A stretch of 45,050 bases of DNA from Pirellulales bacterium (lineage in GTDB: Bacteria > Planctomycetota > Planctomycetia > Pirellulales > Thermoguttaceae), in contig JAFGPV010000097.1 of NCBI GenBank assembly GCA_016936015.1, positions 1 to 45,050 of the forward strand, written 5' to 3'. Position numbers and translations under genes: made by a program. Under the pieces are notes generated by a model. That model saw nothing but the letters and a program-made list of their open reading frames with translations. It made no database searches and was not told where the DNA came from. Positions 8,158 to 16,039 of this stretch are shown piece after piece. How positions within the stretch are numbered: the stretch's first letter is position 1; each line of letters opens with the position of its first letter.

Positions 8158-9504
8158 TTATTGTTTCGGATTCATCGTAGGTGGCGTACCGCCGAGCCGC
8201 GCGGCGTACTGCCCGGCCAGTTGGAGCAGCGTCGTGCGGGTTTCGGCTAAATCGGAGCGGTTTTCCACCGGTTGGCGAAGGAAGCGGTTCAATTCGTCCT
8301 GCAAATCGATCGCGGCGTCGACCGACTTATTGCTCCCGCGGCTGTAGGCGCCGATGGAGATCAAATCCTCGTGATCGCGGTAGTTGGCCATCATCTCGCG
8401 CAGCGCGGCGATGGCTTGGCGCTGCTCGGCGTCGGTGATCTCGGGCATCAAGCGGCTGAGACTTTCCAGGACGTCGATGGCGGGGTAGTGGCTCCGGGCC
8501 GCCAGGCGGCGCGAGAGCCAGGTGTGGCCGTCGAGCAGTCCGCGGACGGCGTCGGAGATCGGCTCGTTGGGATCGTCGGCCTCGACCAGCACTGTGTAAA
8601 AGGCGGTGATGCTGCCCCGGGGACTCCGGCCGGCGCGTTCGACCAGCCGGGGCAGGAGCGCGAAGACCGAGGGGGGATAGCCGCGGGTGGTCGGCGGCTC
8701 GCCCGCCGCCAGGCCGATCTCCCGCTGCGCCAGGGCGAACCGCGTGAGCGAGTCCATCAGCAGCAGCACGTCGCGGCCCTGGTCGCGGAAATACTCGGCC
8801 ACCGCCGTGGCAGTGAAAGCCGCCTGCGTTCGGAGCAAGGCCGGCTCGTTGCTGGTGGCCACCACCACCACGCTCTTGGCCAGGCCGTCGGGGCCCAGGT
8901 CGCGCTCGATGAATTCGTTGACTTCGCGGCCGCGTTCGCCGATCAGGGCGATCACGCTGACGTCGGCGGCGGTGTAACGGGCCATCATCCCCATCAGCAC
9001 GCTTTTGCCGACGCCCGAGGCCGAGAAGATCCCCATCCGCTGCCCCTTGCCGCAGGTCAACATGCCGTCGACGGCCCGGACGCCGGTGCTTAAAGGCTCC
9101 TGGATCCGCGGCCGGTCGCAGGGATGCGGCGGCTGGCGGTGGAAGGTGGTGCGGTCGGGGAGGACGGGCTGGGGCTGGTTGTCCACCGCGCGGCCCTGGG
9201 CGTCGATCACGCGGCCGAGCAGTTCCGGTCCGACCCGCAGCCACCGCGTGGTCCGCGCCAGCCGCACGTGGTTGCCCCGCCGCACGCCGGTAAGCTCGCT
9301 GAACGGATAAAGGATCGTCAGATCGTCGCGGAAGCCGATCACCTCGGCCGGCAGCGGAGGCCCCGACTCGCGGCGGATTTCGGCCACGGCGCCGACCGGC
9401 GCTGGAAAACCGGCCGCGGAGACGGTCATCCCCGAGGTCCGCACGACGCTGCCCGTCAGCGCCACGGGATTCAGGCCTTCGAGTTGGTCCAGCACGTCGG
9501 GCAT
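8158..9504 (-). CDS. fliI: Flagellum-specific export ATPase FliI
   Basis: FliI is the hexameric ATPase that unfolds and delivers export substrates to the flagellar gate. The 448-residue product has a beta-barrel N-domain (1-95), Walker A SASGVGKS (161-168), the GERGREVNEFIE element (189-200), Walker B LLLMDS (247-252) and the family signature PPSVFALLPRL (277-287). Length matches the family (about 440-457). Placed after fliH and before fliJ, the standard order for the ATPase complex. Confidence 0.98.
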   Translation of the reverse strand: MPDVLDQLEGLNPVALTGSVVRTSGMTVSAAGFPAPVGAVAEIRRESGPPLPAEVIGFRDDLTILYPFSELTGVRRGNHVRLARTTRWLRVGPELLGRVIDAQGRAVDNQPQPVLPDRTTFHRQPPHPCDRPRIQEPLSTGVRAVDGMLTCGKGQRMGIFSASGVGKSVLMGMMARYTAADVSVIALIGERGREVNEFIERDLGPDGLAKSVVVVATSNEPALLRTQAAFTATAVAEYFRDQGRDVLLLMDSLTRFALAQREIGLAAGEPPTTRGYPPSVFALLPRLVERAGRSPRGSITAFYTVLVEADDPNEPISDAVRGLLDGHTWLSRRLAARSHYPAIDVLESLSRLMPEITDAEQRQAIAALREMMANYRDHEDLISIGAYSRGSNKSVDAAIDLQDELNRFLRQPVENRSDLAETRTTLLQLAGQYAARLGGTPPTMNPKQ

Positions 9505-9510
9505 TAGTGA

Positions 9511-9533
9511 GGGATTGGGGATTGGGGATTGGG
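9511..9533. repeat. Heptamer tract (gggattg x3)
   Basis: Three exact gggattg units plus gg, in the fliH-fliI gap. Only one arm is present; no inverted partner is visible. Confidence 0.85.
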
Positions 9534-9549
9534 GAGGGGTGATTGGTCT

Positions 9550-10200
9550 CTATTGCGTCAATTCTTCCTCGATCCGTTGGAGCTGGGCCTCGAATTGCTC
9601 GTCGATGGTTCCGAACTTGGTGTCCAGGCGGCAGCCGCCCGGGGTGACGTCGGCGTCGGGGATGATCTCCGCCTGGGCCAACGGGGCCAGGGCATCGGTC
9701 AACATTTGCACCTGGTTGCCCAGGGCCTGGCAGTCTTTGGGATTCAGGCGGATCCGCAGGTGGGCGTTGCCCGCGGCCAGTTCCAGGGCCTCGCGGACCA
9801 GGGTCAGCGGAATTTCCGGATCCTGGCGGAGTTCGCGGCGGATCACCCGGGCGGCCATGGCCGCGGCCACGTGGACGCCCCGGGCCTCCCAATGCCGCAG
9901 CCAATCGTGCCGCGAATGACGGATCTCCTCGATAACCTGCTGCAAGGCCGGAAAGGCGGTGGCCAGTTGCTTGCGGACCATCTCCTCGACGGCCTGCAAT
10001 CCGGCCTGCCGTCCCTCTTCCTCGGCCCGGCGGCGGACGACGTCGGCTTCGCGGCGCGCCGCCGCAACCAACTCCGCCGCCTCCGCACGGACCTTGGTCA
10101 AATACTTTTGGGCCTGCGCGGACATGTCCACGAAGTTAAAGGCCGTCGGCGTGCGGCTGGATTGCTGCTGGGCGGCGCGAATGATGGTCGGCATAATCAA
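9550..10200 (-). CDS. fliH: Flagellar assembly protein FliH
   Basis: FliH binds two-to-one to FliI, holds it inactive in the cytosol and anchors it to FliN in the C-ring. The 216-residue protein has a long charged N-terminal coiled coil (about 28-80) with Ala/Glu/Arg repeats and a C-terminal V-type ATPase E/FliH-like domain (about 100-210) ending in a CRLDTKFGTIDEQFEAQLQR segment that is typical of FliH/SctL. Position between fliG and fliI supports the call. The start could be the first or the third codon (MIM). Confidence 0.9.
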   Translation of the reverse strand: MIMPTIIRAAQQQSSRTPTAFNFVDMSAQAQKYLTKVRAEAAELVAAARREADVVRRRAEEEGRQAGLQAVEEMVRKQLATAFPALQQVIEEIRHSRHDWLRHWEARGVHVAAAMAARVIRRELRQDPEIPLTLVREALELAAGNAHLRIRLNPKDCQALGNQVQMLTDALAPLAQAEIIPDADVTPGGCRLDTKFGTIDEQFEAQLQRIEEELTQ

Positions 10201-10221
10201 ATGTTAAAAAACGGTCGGATC

Positions 10222-10247
10222 GCCGGCCGCAAGCGGCCGGGCTAAAC
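10222..10247. repeat. Palindrome of the GGCTAAAC family
   Basis: A small stem-loop (gccggccgc aag gcggccggg) followed by ctaaacgg, lying just downstream of fliG on the operon strand and overlapping its last codons. Related endings occur at 5286-5312, 14454-14478, 20093-20117 and 23465-23488. Confidence 0.55.
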
Positions 10248-11249
10248 GGACCCGGGTTGTGATACTTCGAACTTTGGGCCTGGCCCTCGATGCACCATGA
10301 GGATGCGCCGCGCCGCGTCGGCCAGGCGCCGCCGGGCGGTTTCCATGTCGCTCAGCGGCAAGGGACCGGGCCGGGCCAGCCGTTGACGAATCGCGTCCGC
10401 CTCGTGTAGCGGCAGCGTCCGCAAGGCGCGGTCCGCGAATTCCGGCGCCGCGCCCAAGAGGGCCGGCACGATCCAGTCGGGATCCGCCTGGGAAAACACT
10501 TCCGCCAGGACCGCGTCGTCGCAACTTTCCAGATCGGTAAACTCCAGGGGCGGCGGGCCGAGCCGCTCGGCGAAACTGCGGTCCTGGGCGGCCAGGTTTT
10601 CCATAATCTGCGCGCTGACGTCCCGGTCGGAGGTCTCCAAAATCCCCCGCACCGCGTCCCAGCCCGCCACGCGGCGGCGCTGCATCTGCACCTGGTTCGC
10701 GAGGCGTTTTTCCAGGGCCTGCTCCACTTCGCGGAACACCGCCGGATCGGTCTCTTCCAGGTTGACCAGCCGGCGGACGACCTCCGCTTGCAGCCGCGGC
10801 GCAAGCCGGGCCAACACCTCGCCCGCCCGCCGGGCGGGCAGGTGGGAAAGGACCAGGGCGATGGTCTGCGGCCGTTCGTTGCTCAACAACCGGGCCAGCT
10901 TTTCCCCCTCCGCCTCGCGGAGCCGCTGGAAAGGAGGCGCCGGCGGCGGCTCCGTTCGGAACTTGCCCGGCACGGCATCGTGGCCAGCCGGCCGGTTCGG
11001 GATGGCCTCGGAAGAATACTCCGAAATTTTCCGCTCCGGACCGAGCCGGAAGAATTCGACGATCACTTCCTGCTGTTCGCTCTCGGGGATTTCCTCCAGG
11101 GCGACCACGGCCTGACGGACCCGCCGGGCCGGCTCCGGACCCAATTGCTCCAACACGGCGTCGGCGGCGCCGCGATCGAGGCTGGCCACCAGAATCGCCG
11201 CCTTCCGCAGTCCGGAATCTGTCAGGGGGAGTGTATTGCTGGGTGTCAT
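10242..11249 (-). CDS. fliG: Divergent flagellar motor switch protein FliG
   Basis: FliG links the MS-ring to the C-ring and receives torque from the stator. The N-terminal domain (RKAAILVASLDRGAADAVLE) and the middle domain with ERPQTIALVLSHLPARRAGE (family form EHPQTxAxILxxL) are recognisable. The C-terminal domain also aligns (FTDLESCDD, then LSDMETARRRLADAARRI) but is unusually diverged. The family DDR motif reads DDA and the NxSxRA motif reads TLPLHEA. A proline-rich linker (about 83-108) separates the first two domains. At 335 residues the length is normal. It stands between fliF and fliH, so identity is secure even though several torque-region residues are not conserved. Confidence 0.93.
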   Translation of the reverse strand: MTPSNTLPLTDSGLRKAAILVASLDRGAADAVLEQLGPEPARRVRQAVVALEEIPESEQQEVIVEFFRLGPERKISEYSSEAIPNRPAGHDAVPGKFRTEPPPAPPFQRLREAEGEKLARLLSNERPQTIALVLSHLPARRAGEVLARLAPRLQAEVVRRLVNLEETDPAVFREVEQALEKRLANQVQMQRRRVAGWDAVRGILETSDRDVSAQIMENLAAQDRSFAERLGPPPLEFTDLESCDDAVLAEVFSQADPDWIVPALLGAAPEFADRALRTLPLHEADAIRQRLARPGPLPLSDMETARRRLADAARRILMVHRGPGPKFEVSQPGSV

Positions 11250-11269
11250 GATTTTCTATGAATGTTCGA

Positions 11270-11355
11270 GGGATTAGGGATTAGGGATTGGAGTAAAAAA
11301 TTCGGATGCCTATGAAAACTAATTCCTAATCCCTAATCCCTAATCCCCAATCCCT
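11270..11355. repeat. Facing heptamer tracts (gggatta / taatccc)
   Basis: Left arm 11270-11290 (gggatta, gggatta, gggattg); right arm 11321-11355 (five units of the taatccc type). The arms face each other across about 30 bases and can pair. The tract fills the fliF-fliG gap. Confidence 0.9.
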
Positions 11356-11356
11356 A

Positions 11357-13024
11357 TCAACCCATCTGCCCGATCCAATTGCGTAAAATGTTGGCCGCGG
11401 TGTCGGGATCTTCCTTGACCACTACGGAAAGCTCGTCGCGGAGCGACGGTCCGCTGGAAAATCTCTTCAAGCGGGCCGCGGTCGCCGCCGCCGTCGAACG
11501 CGCGACCGGGTGCGGCGTTTCTCCCCCGGGCCCTTCCAGAATCGGTTCCCGGGACATCGGGCGGGAGGACATGGAAATCGGCGCCGCCTTGATCAACGAA
11601 CGGAGCATCAGCAGGCTCGCGCCCGCCAGGCCGATCATTCCCAGCACGCTCCAGGAGCTGCCCAGCCAGTGGAGGAGATTCTGGCTTATACCCGGCTCCG
11701 GCGTCGGCTCGAAGGTCAGGTCCTGGAAATCGGCCACCGAGACCAGTTCGGTCAGATCCGTGACGTTTTCCGCGGGCGGGAGGATCCCGGCGACGATCTT
11801 CTTGATTTTGGTGAAGACTTCGTTGCGGATTTGATCGAGCGCGGCGGCGTCGGGCCCCTTGCCGTCCTTTCCCTTCTCCGGATTGGTCTCCTGCCACACC
11901 TTCTTGAAATAACTGATCGGCACGCCGACCGAGACCTTGGCCAGTTTGGGCGTCAGGCCGGCGATTTCGGATTCGGTTTCCTGGCCTCCGGCGATGCTGA
12001 CGGTCTCCCGCTTGGATTCTTTTTCCTCTTCCTTGGGTCCGCCGCCGGCGCCGAGCGCCACGGGAGTATTGGGCTGTTGGCTGCGGAGTCCCACCGGACC
12101 GGCCGTCTCCGCCGCGCCGCTCTCCCGCAAGCTCGACGAGTTTTGTTCCGACTCGCGGATTGCCAGGGCCTTGGGATCGTTTTTGACTTCCCGGATCCGG
12201 CTGCTCTTCTTGGAGTCGAGCACGACGCTGGTTTCCACGGTCAGGCTGGGGAGGAATCCCAGCGCGCTGAGGACCTTGGCCTTCAGATCGGTTTCGTGTT
12301 TTTGCTTCAGCTTGTAGTACAGATTGTCTTCCGCGCTACCGCCGTTTTCCGGATTTCCGTACCAACTCCGCCCGCTTTTCTGGTCGACGACGGTGACGTT
12401 CTCGGGCTTCATACAGGCGATGGAGCTGGCCACGCACTGCTTGATCGAGGCAACCCGCTCTCCGCTGAGGACGTCGGAACCCACCGGCGTGACGAAAACC
12501 GAGGCGGTGACGATTTTCTTCCGGTTCAGCCCGGGCGTAATGTCCGAGTCGTAGAGGACGTATGCCCGTTGGATGCCCTGCATGGCGCTGATTCCCCGGC
12601 CGAGCGTCTCTTGCAGTGCGATTTTGAAGCGTTTTTCGGTTTCCTGGGGGCTTTCAAAGGGGCTGGTATCGATGAGCGCCTGTTGCAAGGCGCTGCTGAA
12701 GTTGGCCGGCAGGGCGTTGTCGTCGGCCAGGGCGCCCATGTAGGCGGCCTCCTGGCCCCGGGGGACGAAAATCTGCGTCCCGCGGATCTCGTACCCGCTG
12801 AGCTTCGCCTTGTGGAAGGCGGCCTCCATCGCCGGCAACTGGTCGGCGGAGATCGGCACGCCGTGCATCAGGTCCGCCTCCGGGCCGCCGATCGGATGCG
12901 TGAATAAATATGCCAGGCTGATGACCACCACCGCGGAGAGCAGAACCACGGTGATTCTCGCCCCGGGCGTCATCGACCGGAAGAGATCGGCTACCTGTGC
13001 ATACGCCTTGTTGAGGAAATCCAT
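11357..13024 (-). CDS. fliF: Flagellar MS-ring protein FliF
   Basis: FliF forms the membrane MS-ring, the base on which rod, C-ring and export gate assemble. The 555-residue protein has a short cytoplasmic start, first membrane segment (about 25-44, ITVVLLSAVVVISLAYLF) and YscJ/FliF ring-building domains in the periplasm (about 45-230). A long middle region and a second membrane segment (about 455-475, WSVLGMIGLAGASLLML) follow. The cytoplasmic tail ends in VVKEDPDTAANILRNWIG, the FliG-binding motif of the family. Length matches E. coli (552). Confidence 0.97.
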   Translation of the reverse strand: MDFLNKAYAQVADLFRSMTPGARITVVLLSAVVVISLAYLFTHPIGGPEADLMHGVPISADQLPAMEAAFHKAKLSGYEIRGTQIFVPRGQEAAYMGALADDNALPANFSSALQQALIDTSPFESPQETEKRFKIALQETLGRGISAMQGIQRAYVLYDSDITPGLNRKKIVTASVFVTPVGSDVLSGERVASIKQCVASSIACMKPENVTVVDQKSGRSWYGNPENGGSAEDNLYYKLKQKHETDLKAKVLSALGFLPSLTVETSVVLDSKKSSRIREVKNDPKALAIRESEQNSSSLRESGAAETAGPVGLRSQQPNTPVALGAGGGPKEEEKESKRETVSIAGGQETESEIAGLTPKLAKVSVGVPISYFKKVWQETNPEKGKDGKGPDAAALDQIRNEVFTKIKKIVAGILPPAENVTDLTELVSVADFQDLTFEPTPEPGISQNLLHWLGSSWSVLGMIGLAGASLLMLRSLIKAAPISMSSRPMSREPILEGPGGETPHPVARSTAAATAARLKRFSSGPSLRDELSVVVKEDPDTAANILRNWIGQMG

Positions 13025-13043
13025 CCGTGGAACCTCGCGTTTC

Positions 13044-13113
13044 GTCGGTCGTTAGTCGTTGGTCGTTGGTCGTCGGCCGCTCTCGACCAACGACCGACGA
13101 ACAACGACCAACC
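13044..13113. repeat. Facing heptamer tracts (gttggtc / gaccaac)
   Basis: Left arm 13044-13077 reads gtcggtc, gttagtc, gttggtc, gttggtc, gtcggcc; right arm 13084-13113 reads gaccaac, gaccgac, gaacaac, gaccaac. The two are reverse complements across a six-base loop. The tract fills the fliE-fliF gap. Confidence 0.88.
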
Positions 13114-13118
13114 GTTCA

Positions 13119-13418
13119 TTACACCCGCATCGCCTGCACTTCGTTATAGGCGTCGACTAATTTATTGCGGACCTGGATCATCATCTTGAAGGCGAGGTCG
13201 GCCTTTTGCACGGCCGTCAGGACCTCGGCCGGACTGACCTCCCCGCCGGTGGCCAGTTGCTCCACGGCCTGATTGGCCTCCTGCTGCATTTGGTTGACCT
13301 GTTGGATCGAATCGAGCAGGAAATCCTTAAACGGCGCGGCGGACTCCGCGGCATGGGTCCCGCCCAGCGTCGGGAGGGACGGCAGCGACGGAGTCAAAAG
13401 GCTGTGGATCGGATTCAT
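13119..13418 (-). CDS. fliE: Flagellar hook-basal body protein FliE
   Basis: FliE joins the MS-ring to the rod and is the first exported rod component. The 99-residue product has the family pattern: a short N-terminus, FKDFLLDSIQQVNQMQQEAN helix, then the ending ALTAVQKADLAFKMMIQVRN with KLVDAYNEVQAMRV (family form KA..aF..mmqvRNKlv.AYqEiMrM.V). It stands between flgC and fliF, as in most phyla. Confidence 0.97.
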   Translation of the reverse strand: MNPIHSLLTPSLPSLPTLGGTHAAESAAPFKDFLLDSIQQVNQMQQEANQAVEQLATGGEVSPAEVLTAVQKADLAFKMMIQVRNKLVDAYNEVQAMRV

Positions 13419-13434
13419 GGTTTACTTCTCCTCC

Positions 13435-13494
13435 TAGGAGGACAGGCATTCTTGCCTGTCTTGTACTCGTCAGACAGGAATGTCTGACCTCCTA
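13435..13494. repeat. Palindromic repeat pair (GACAGGCA family)
   Basis: Two facing imperfect copies, 13435-13460 (ending gacaggcattcttgcctgtc) and 13469-13494, each itself palindromic. The pair fills the flgC-fliE gap. Relatives sit at 2288-2307 and 44518-44533. Confidence 0.7.
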
Positions 13495-13914
13495 TTACGC
13501 GATGATCTTCAAGGTCTGCTGTTCCAAGTCCTTGGAGATTTCCATGGCGCCCAGGTTGGCCTCGTAGGCCCGGGCGGCCTCCAGGGCGTCGGTGAATTCG
13601 GTCATCATGTCCACGTTGGGATAAGCGACGTAGCCCTGGTTCGGCCCTTCCTTAATGGCGTCGGGATTGCCGGGTTCGTACTTCAGCCGCGGCGGTTCCT
13701 GGGAGATTTCCACCGACTTGACCCGCACGCCCGGCGCTCCGAAGGCGCCCACGCTGGGATCGCTCTCAAAAATCACTTCTCGTGGCTGAAAAGGGATCGG
13801 CTCGCCCGCCTCGTTGTGCGTGGTGGAAATGTTCGCGATGTTGCTGGAAATAGCGTTCATCCGCATCCGCTGGGCGGCCAAGGCACTACTGCTGATGTCC
13901 AAGGCGGGGATCAT
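13495..13914 (-). CDS. flgC: Flagellar proximal rod protein FlgC
   Basis: FlgC is one of the proximal rod subunits. The 139-residue protein opens with the rod motif (ISSSALAAQRMRMNAISSNI, then ANISTT) and ends with YPNVDMMTEFTDALEAARAY plus a terminal helix (EISKDLEQQTLKII), both standard in the family. Length matches E. coli (134). It lies between flgB and fliE. Confidence 0.97.
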   Translation of the reverse strand: MIPALDISSSALAAQRMRMNAISSNIANISTTHNEAGEPIPFQPREVIFESDPSVGAFGAPGVRVKSVEISQEPPRLKYEPGNPDAIKEGPNQGYVAYPNVDMMTEFTDALEAARAYEANLGAMEISKDLEQQTLKIIA

Positions 13915-13933
13915 TTATCTTCTCCTTATAAGT

Positions 13934-14022
13934 CCCCTCTCCCTTTGGGAGAGGGGCAAGGGGTGAGGGCGAACATCACCAATGCATGCCCTCACCCTAT
14001 CCCTCTCCCAAAGGGAGAGGGG
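13934..14022. repeat. Palindromic repeat pair (CCCCTCTCCCTTTGGGAG type)
   Basis: Two facing copies, 13934-13956 and 14001-14022, each a self-palindrome with arms cccctctccc and gggagagggg around ttt, and an inner ggtgagggc/gccctcacc pair. It fills the flgB-flgC gap and resembles BIME-like repeats seen in many bacteria. Confidence 0.85.
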
Positions 14023-14029
14023 AAACACT

Positions 14030-14437
14030 TTACACTCTTCCCGAGATGGCCGTTTCGAGTTGATGGAATTGATTGACCATGATGGCCAGGGCCGTATTGT
14101 GCTGGAGCTGGTTTTTCACCATTTCGCTGACTTGCTGCTCCAGGTTGACGTCGCATTGATCGTGCCGCAGGATGGCGGTGGAATTTTTGGCCACGCCGGC
14201 CAGGGCGGCGGAAGGCTGATAACCGGCCTCGCCCGGGGAGCGTGAATCGTTCGGCTGGCGTCCCTGCGTAATCGCTTTCGCCAGCCGCTGCTGAAAATCG
14301 TCGACCGAGAAGTCCCGGGCCTTGTAACCGGGCGTATCCAGGTTGGCGATATTGCCCGCCAGCAGGGTATGCCTCGCCTCAGCGAAGGTGACCACCTCCT
14401 GCAGGATGGGAATCGTTGTGGAATCGAAAAGGTTCAT
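14030..14437 (-). CDS. flgB: Flagellar proximal rod protein FlgB
   Basis: FlgB is the most cell-proximal rod subunit. The product carries the family motif (AEARHTLLAGNIANLDTPGY KARDF) and a terminal helix (ISEMV-type VSEMVKNQLQHNTALAIMVN). I chose the ATG at 14437 because FlgB proteins usually begin MNLFD..., which is what this codon gives. An upstream ATG (14452) directly abuts a palindromic repeat and adds only MIKEP. It is the first gene of the long flagellar operon and lies about 35 bases downstream of the predicted sigma-54 start. Confidence 0.95.
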   Translation of the reverse strand: MNLFDSTTIPILQEVVTFAEARHTLLAGNIANLDTPGYKARDFSVDDFQQRLAKAITQGRQPNDSRSPGEAGYQPSAALAGVAKNSTAILRHDQCDVNLEQQVSEMVKNQLQHNTALAIMVNQFHQLETAISGRV

Positions 14438-14453
14438 GGGTTCTTTGATCATG

Positions 14454-14478
14454 GCCGCCGTGCCGGCGGCCGCTAAAC
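14454..14478. repeat. Solo arm of the GCTAAAC palindrome family
   Basis: Nearly identical (24 of 25) to the right arm of the inverted repeat at 20093-20117. It lies between the sigma-54 -12 element and the flgB start, so it would form a GC-rich hairpin in the operon leader. Confidence 0.7.
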
Positions 14479-14481
14479 ATT

Positions 14482-14498
14482 AAGCAATCTCCGTGCCA
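14482..14498 (-). promoter_or_regulatory. Sigma-54 (-24/-12) promoter for the flagellar operon
   Basis: On the minus strand the sequence reads TGGCACG, four bases, TTGCT, a full match to the sigma-54 consensus (TGGCACGN4TTGCW). The -24 GG is at 14496-14497 and the -12 GC at 14484-14485. Transcription would start near 14472, some 35 bases before flgB. The gene directly upstream (14624-16039) encodes a sigma-54 activator with the GAFTGA loop. Confidence 0.85.
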
Positions 14499-14602
14499 GT
14501 GCGTTTAATCGCTGACAACCTTCCTTAATTTCTCCATCTTGCGGAGATTCGCGCATTTTTTGCCGATTGGCCAGTGGCAAAATATGCCATTGATGTTTTG
14601 CG

Positions 14603-14619
14603 AAGCCGCAAGCGGCTTT
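14603..14619 (-). terminator. Possible terminator hairpin after the response regulator
   Basis: aagccg, loop caag, cggctt just past the response-regulator stop. A copy of the same hairpin occurs at 30994-31010. There is no clear U-tract on the minus strand, so termination is uncertain; it may be just a repeat. Confidence 0.35.
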
Positions 14620-14623
14620 GTTC

Positions 14624-16039
14624 TCAACCTGCTTTGGAATAGGACCTTTCGCGGGGGGCGTAACCGTATTGGCGGAGTTTTCCGGTCAGAGTCCGCAGCC
14701 CGATGCCCAGGGCCTGGGCGGTCTTGGCGCGGTGTCCGCCGAACCGTTCGAGGGTGGCCTCGATCAACTTGCGTTCCATCTCCTCCAGGCTGATGCCCAC
14801 CGGCAGTTCCGGCTCGTCGGCGGGGGCCGGCCCGGCGATCAACCACCGCCGCAGGTCGTCGGCCGCGACGCACTTGCCCGGCTCGAGGACGCTCAGCCGG
14901 GTAATGATGTTCTCTAGTTCGCGGACGTTGCCCGGCCAATGGTAATCGGCCAGCAACTGCCGGGCGGAGGCGTCCAGTTCGGGCGGATTGCGCCCGAGGC
15001 GCTGCGCCGCGCGGCGGAAGAAATGTTCGACAAGTTCCGGCACGTCCTCGCGGCGTTCGCGCAGCGGCGGGACGTGCAGCGGGACGACGGCCAGGCGGAA
15101 ATAGAGGTCCTCGCGGAAGCGGCCGGCCGAGACCTCTTCCAGCAGGTCGCGGTTGGTGGTGGCCAACACGCGGACGTCCACCCGCCGGGTCTGGCAGGAG
15201 CCGACTCGCTCGAACGATCGTTCCTGCAACACGCGGAGCAACTTGGCTTGCAGCCGGAGGTCGATTTCGGTGACTTCGTCCAACAGCAGGGTGCCGCCGT
15301 CGGCGGTCTCGAAGCGGCCGACGCGCTGCGCCTCGGCCCCGGTGAAGGCCCCTTTCTCGTGCCCGAACAGTTCACTCTCCATCAACTGGGCCGAGAGGAC
15401 GGGGCAATTCAGGCTCACCCAGGGCCGGCTGCGGCGGTCGCTGGCGGCGTGGACCGCCTGGGCGACCAGTTCCTTGCCCGTGCCGCTCTCGCCGGTAATC
15501 AGCACGGTCTCGGGCGTGGGAGCGATCTGGACAATGCGGGCCCGCAGCATCTGCATCACCGCGCTGGAACCGATCATCATCGGCGTCTCGTGCGGAACGG
15601 AAGTAGCGGCGTCGGTTCCTTCCGGCCGCCGCATCCGACCGTGCCGGATGGCCTGGCCCACCAACCGCTCGAGCTGATCGACCTTGAACGGCTTTTCGAT
15701 GTAATCGAAGGCGCCGTGCCGCATGGCCTCGACGGCCGTGGTCACCGAGGCGTGGGCGGTGACCATCACCACCTGCACGTCCAGCCGGCGCTGTTCGACC
15801 TGGATGATCAGGTCGATGCCGCTCATGCCCGGCATCTTCAGGTCGGTCACCAGGCAGTCGAACCGCCCGCACTCGAAGTTTTGCAGCGCCTCGGCGGCGC
15901 TCGAGCAGCAGACCACCTCGTGGCCGGCGGCGCGGAGGACGTCGGCCATCGACTCGCAGACCGGGAGGTAGTCGTCGACGACCATCACGCGGCCGGGGGC
16001 GCTTAAGGCGGGGGGTTCCAGCGGGAGGATGTTCCTCAT
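14624..16039 (-). CDS. FleR/FlrC-type sigma-54 response regulator
   Basis: An NtrC-family activator of 471 residues. The receiver domain (about 16-130) has the acidic pair VVDDY, phosphoacceptor D66 in CLVTDLKMPGMSG, T94 and K116. The AAA+ domain has Walker A GESGTGKE (183-190), the sigma-54-contacting loop GAFTGA (230-235) and Walker B LLLDE (251-255). The C-terminal Fis-type helix-turn-helix ends with RAKTAQALGIGLRTLTGKLR. I start at the ATG at 16039, which overlaps the kinase stop by four bases; the frame is open further upstream but only as antisense-like sequence over the kinase. Its position beside the kinase and just before the sigma-54 promoter of flgB points to flagellar class-III-type control. 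Confidence 0.93.
   Translation of the reverse strand: MRNILPLEPPALSAPGRVMVVDDYLPVCESMADVLRAAGHEVVCCSSAAEALQNFECGRFDCLVTDLKMPGMSGIDLIIQVEQRRLDVQVVMVTAHASVTTAVEAMRHGAFDYIEKPFKVDQLERLVGQAIRHGRMRRPEGTDAATSVPHETPMMIGSSAVMQMLRARIVQIAPTPETVLITGESGTGKELVAQAVHAASDRRSRPWVSLNCPVLSAQLMESELFGHEKGAFTGAEAQRVGRFETADGGTLLLDEVTEIDLRLQAKLLRVLQERSFERVGSCQTRRVDVRVLATTNRDLLEEVSAGRFREDLYFRLAVVPLHVPPLRERREDVPELVEHFFRRAAQRLGRNPPELDASARQLLADYHWPGNVRELENIITRLSVLEPGKCVAADDLRRWLIAGPAPADEPELPVGISLEEMERKLIEATLERFGGHRAKTAQALGIGLRTLTGKLRQYGYAPRERSYSKAG

Noticed and set aside
11270-11355. Telomere-like repeats (ttaggga)
   Set aside because: The tracts are three to five units long, internal and part of a wider 7-bp period class with other sequences. 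Nothing suggests a chromosome end.
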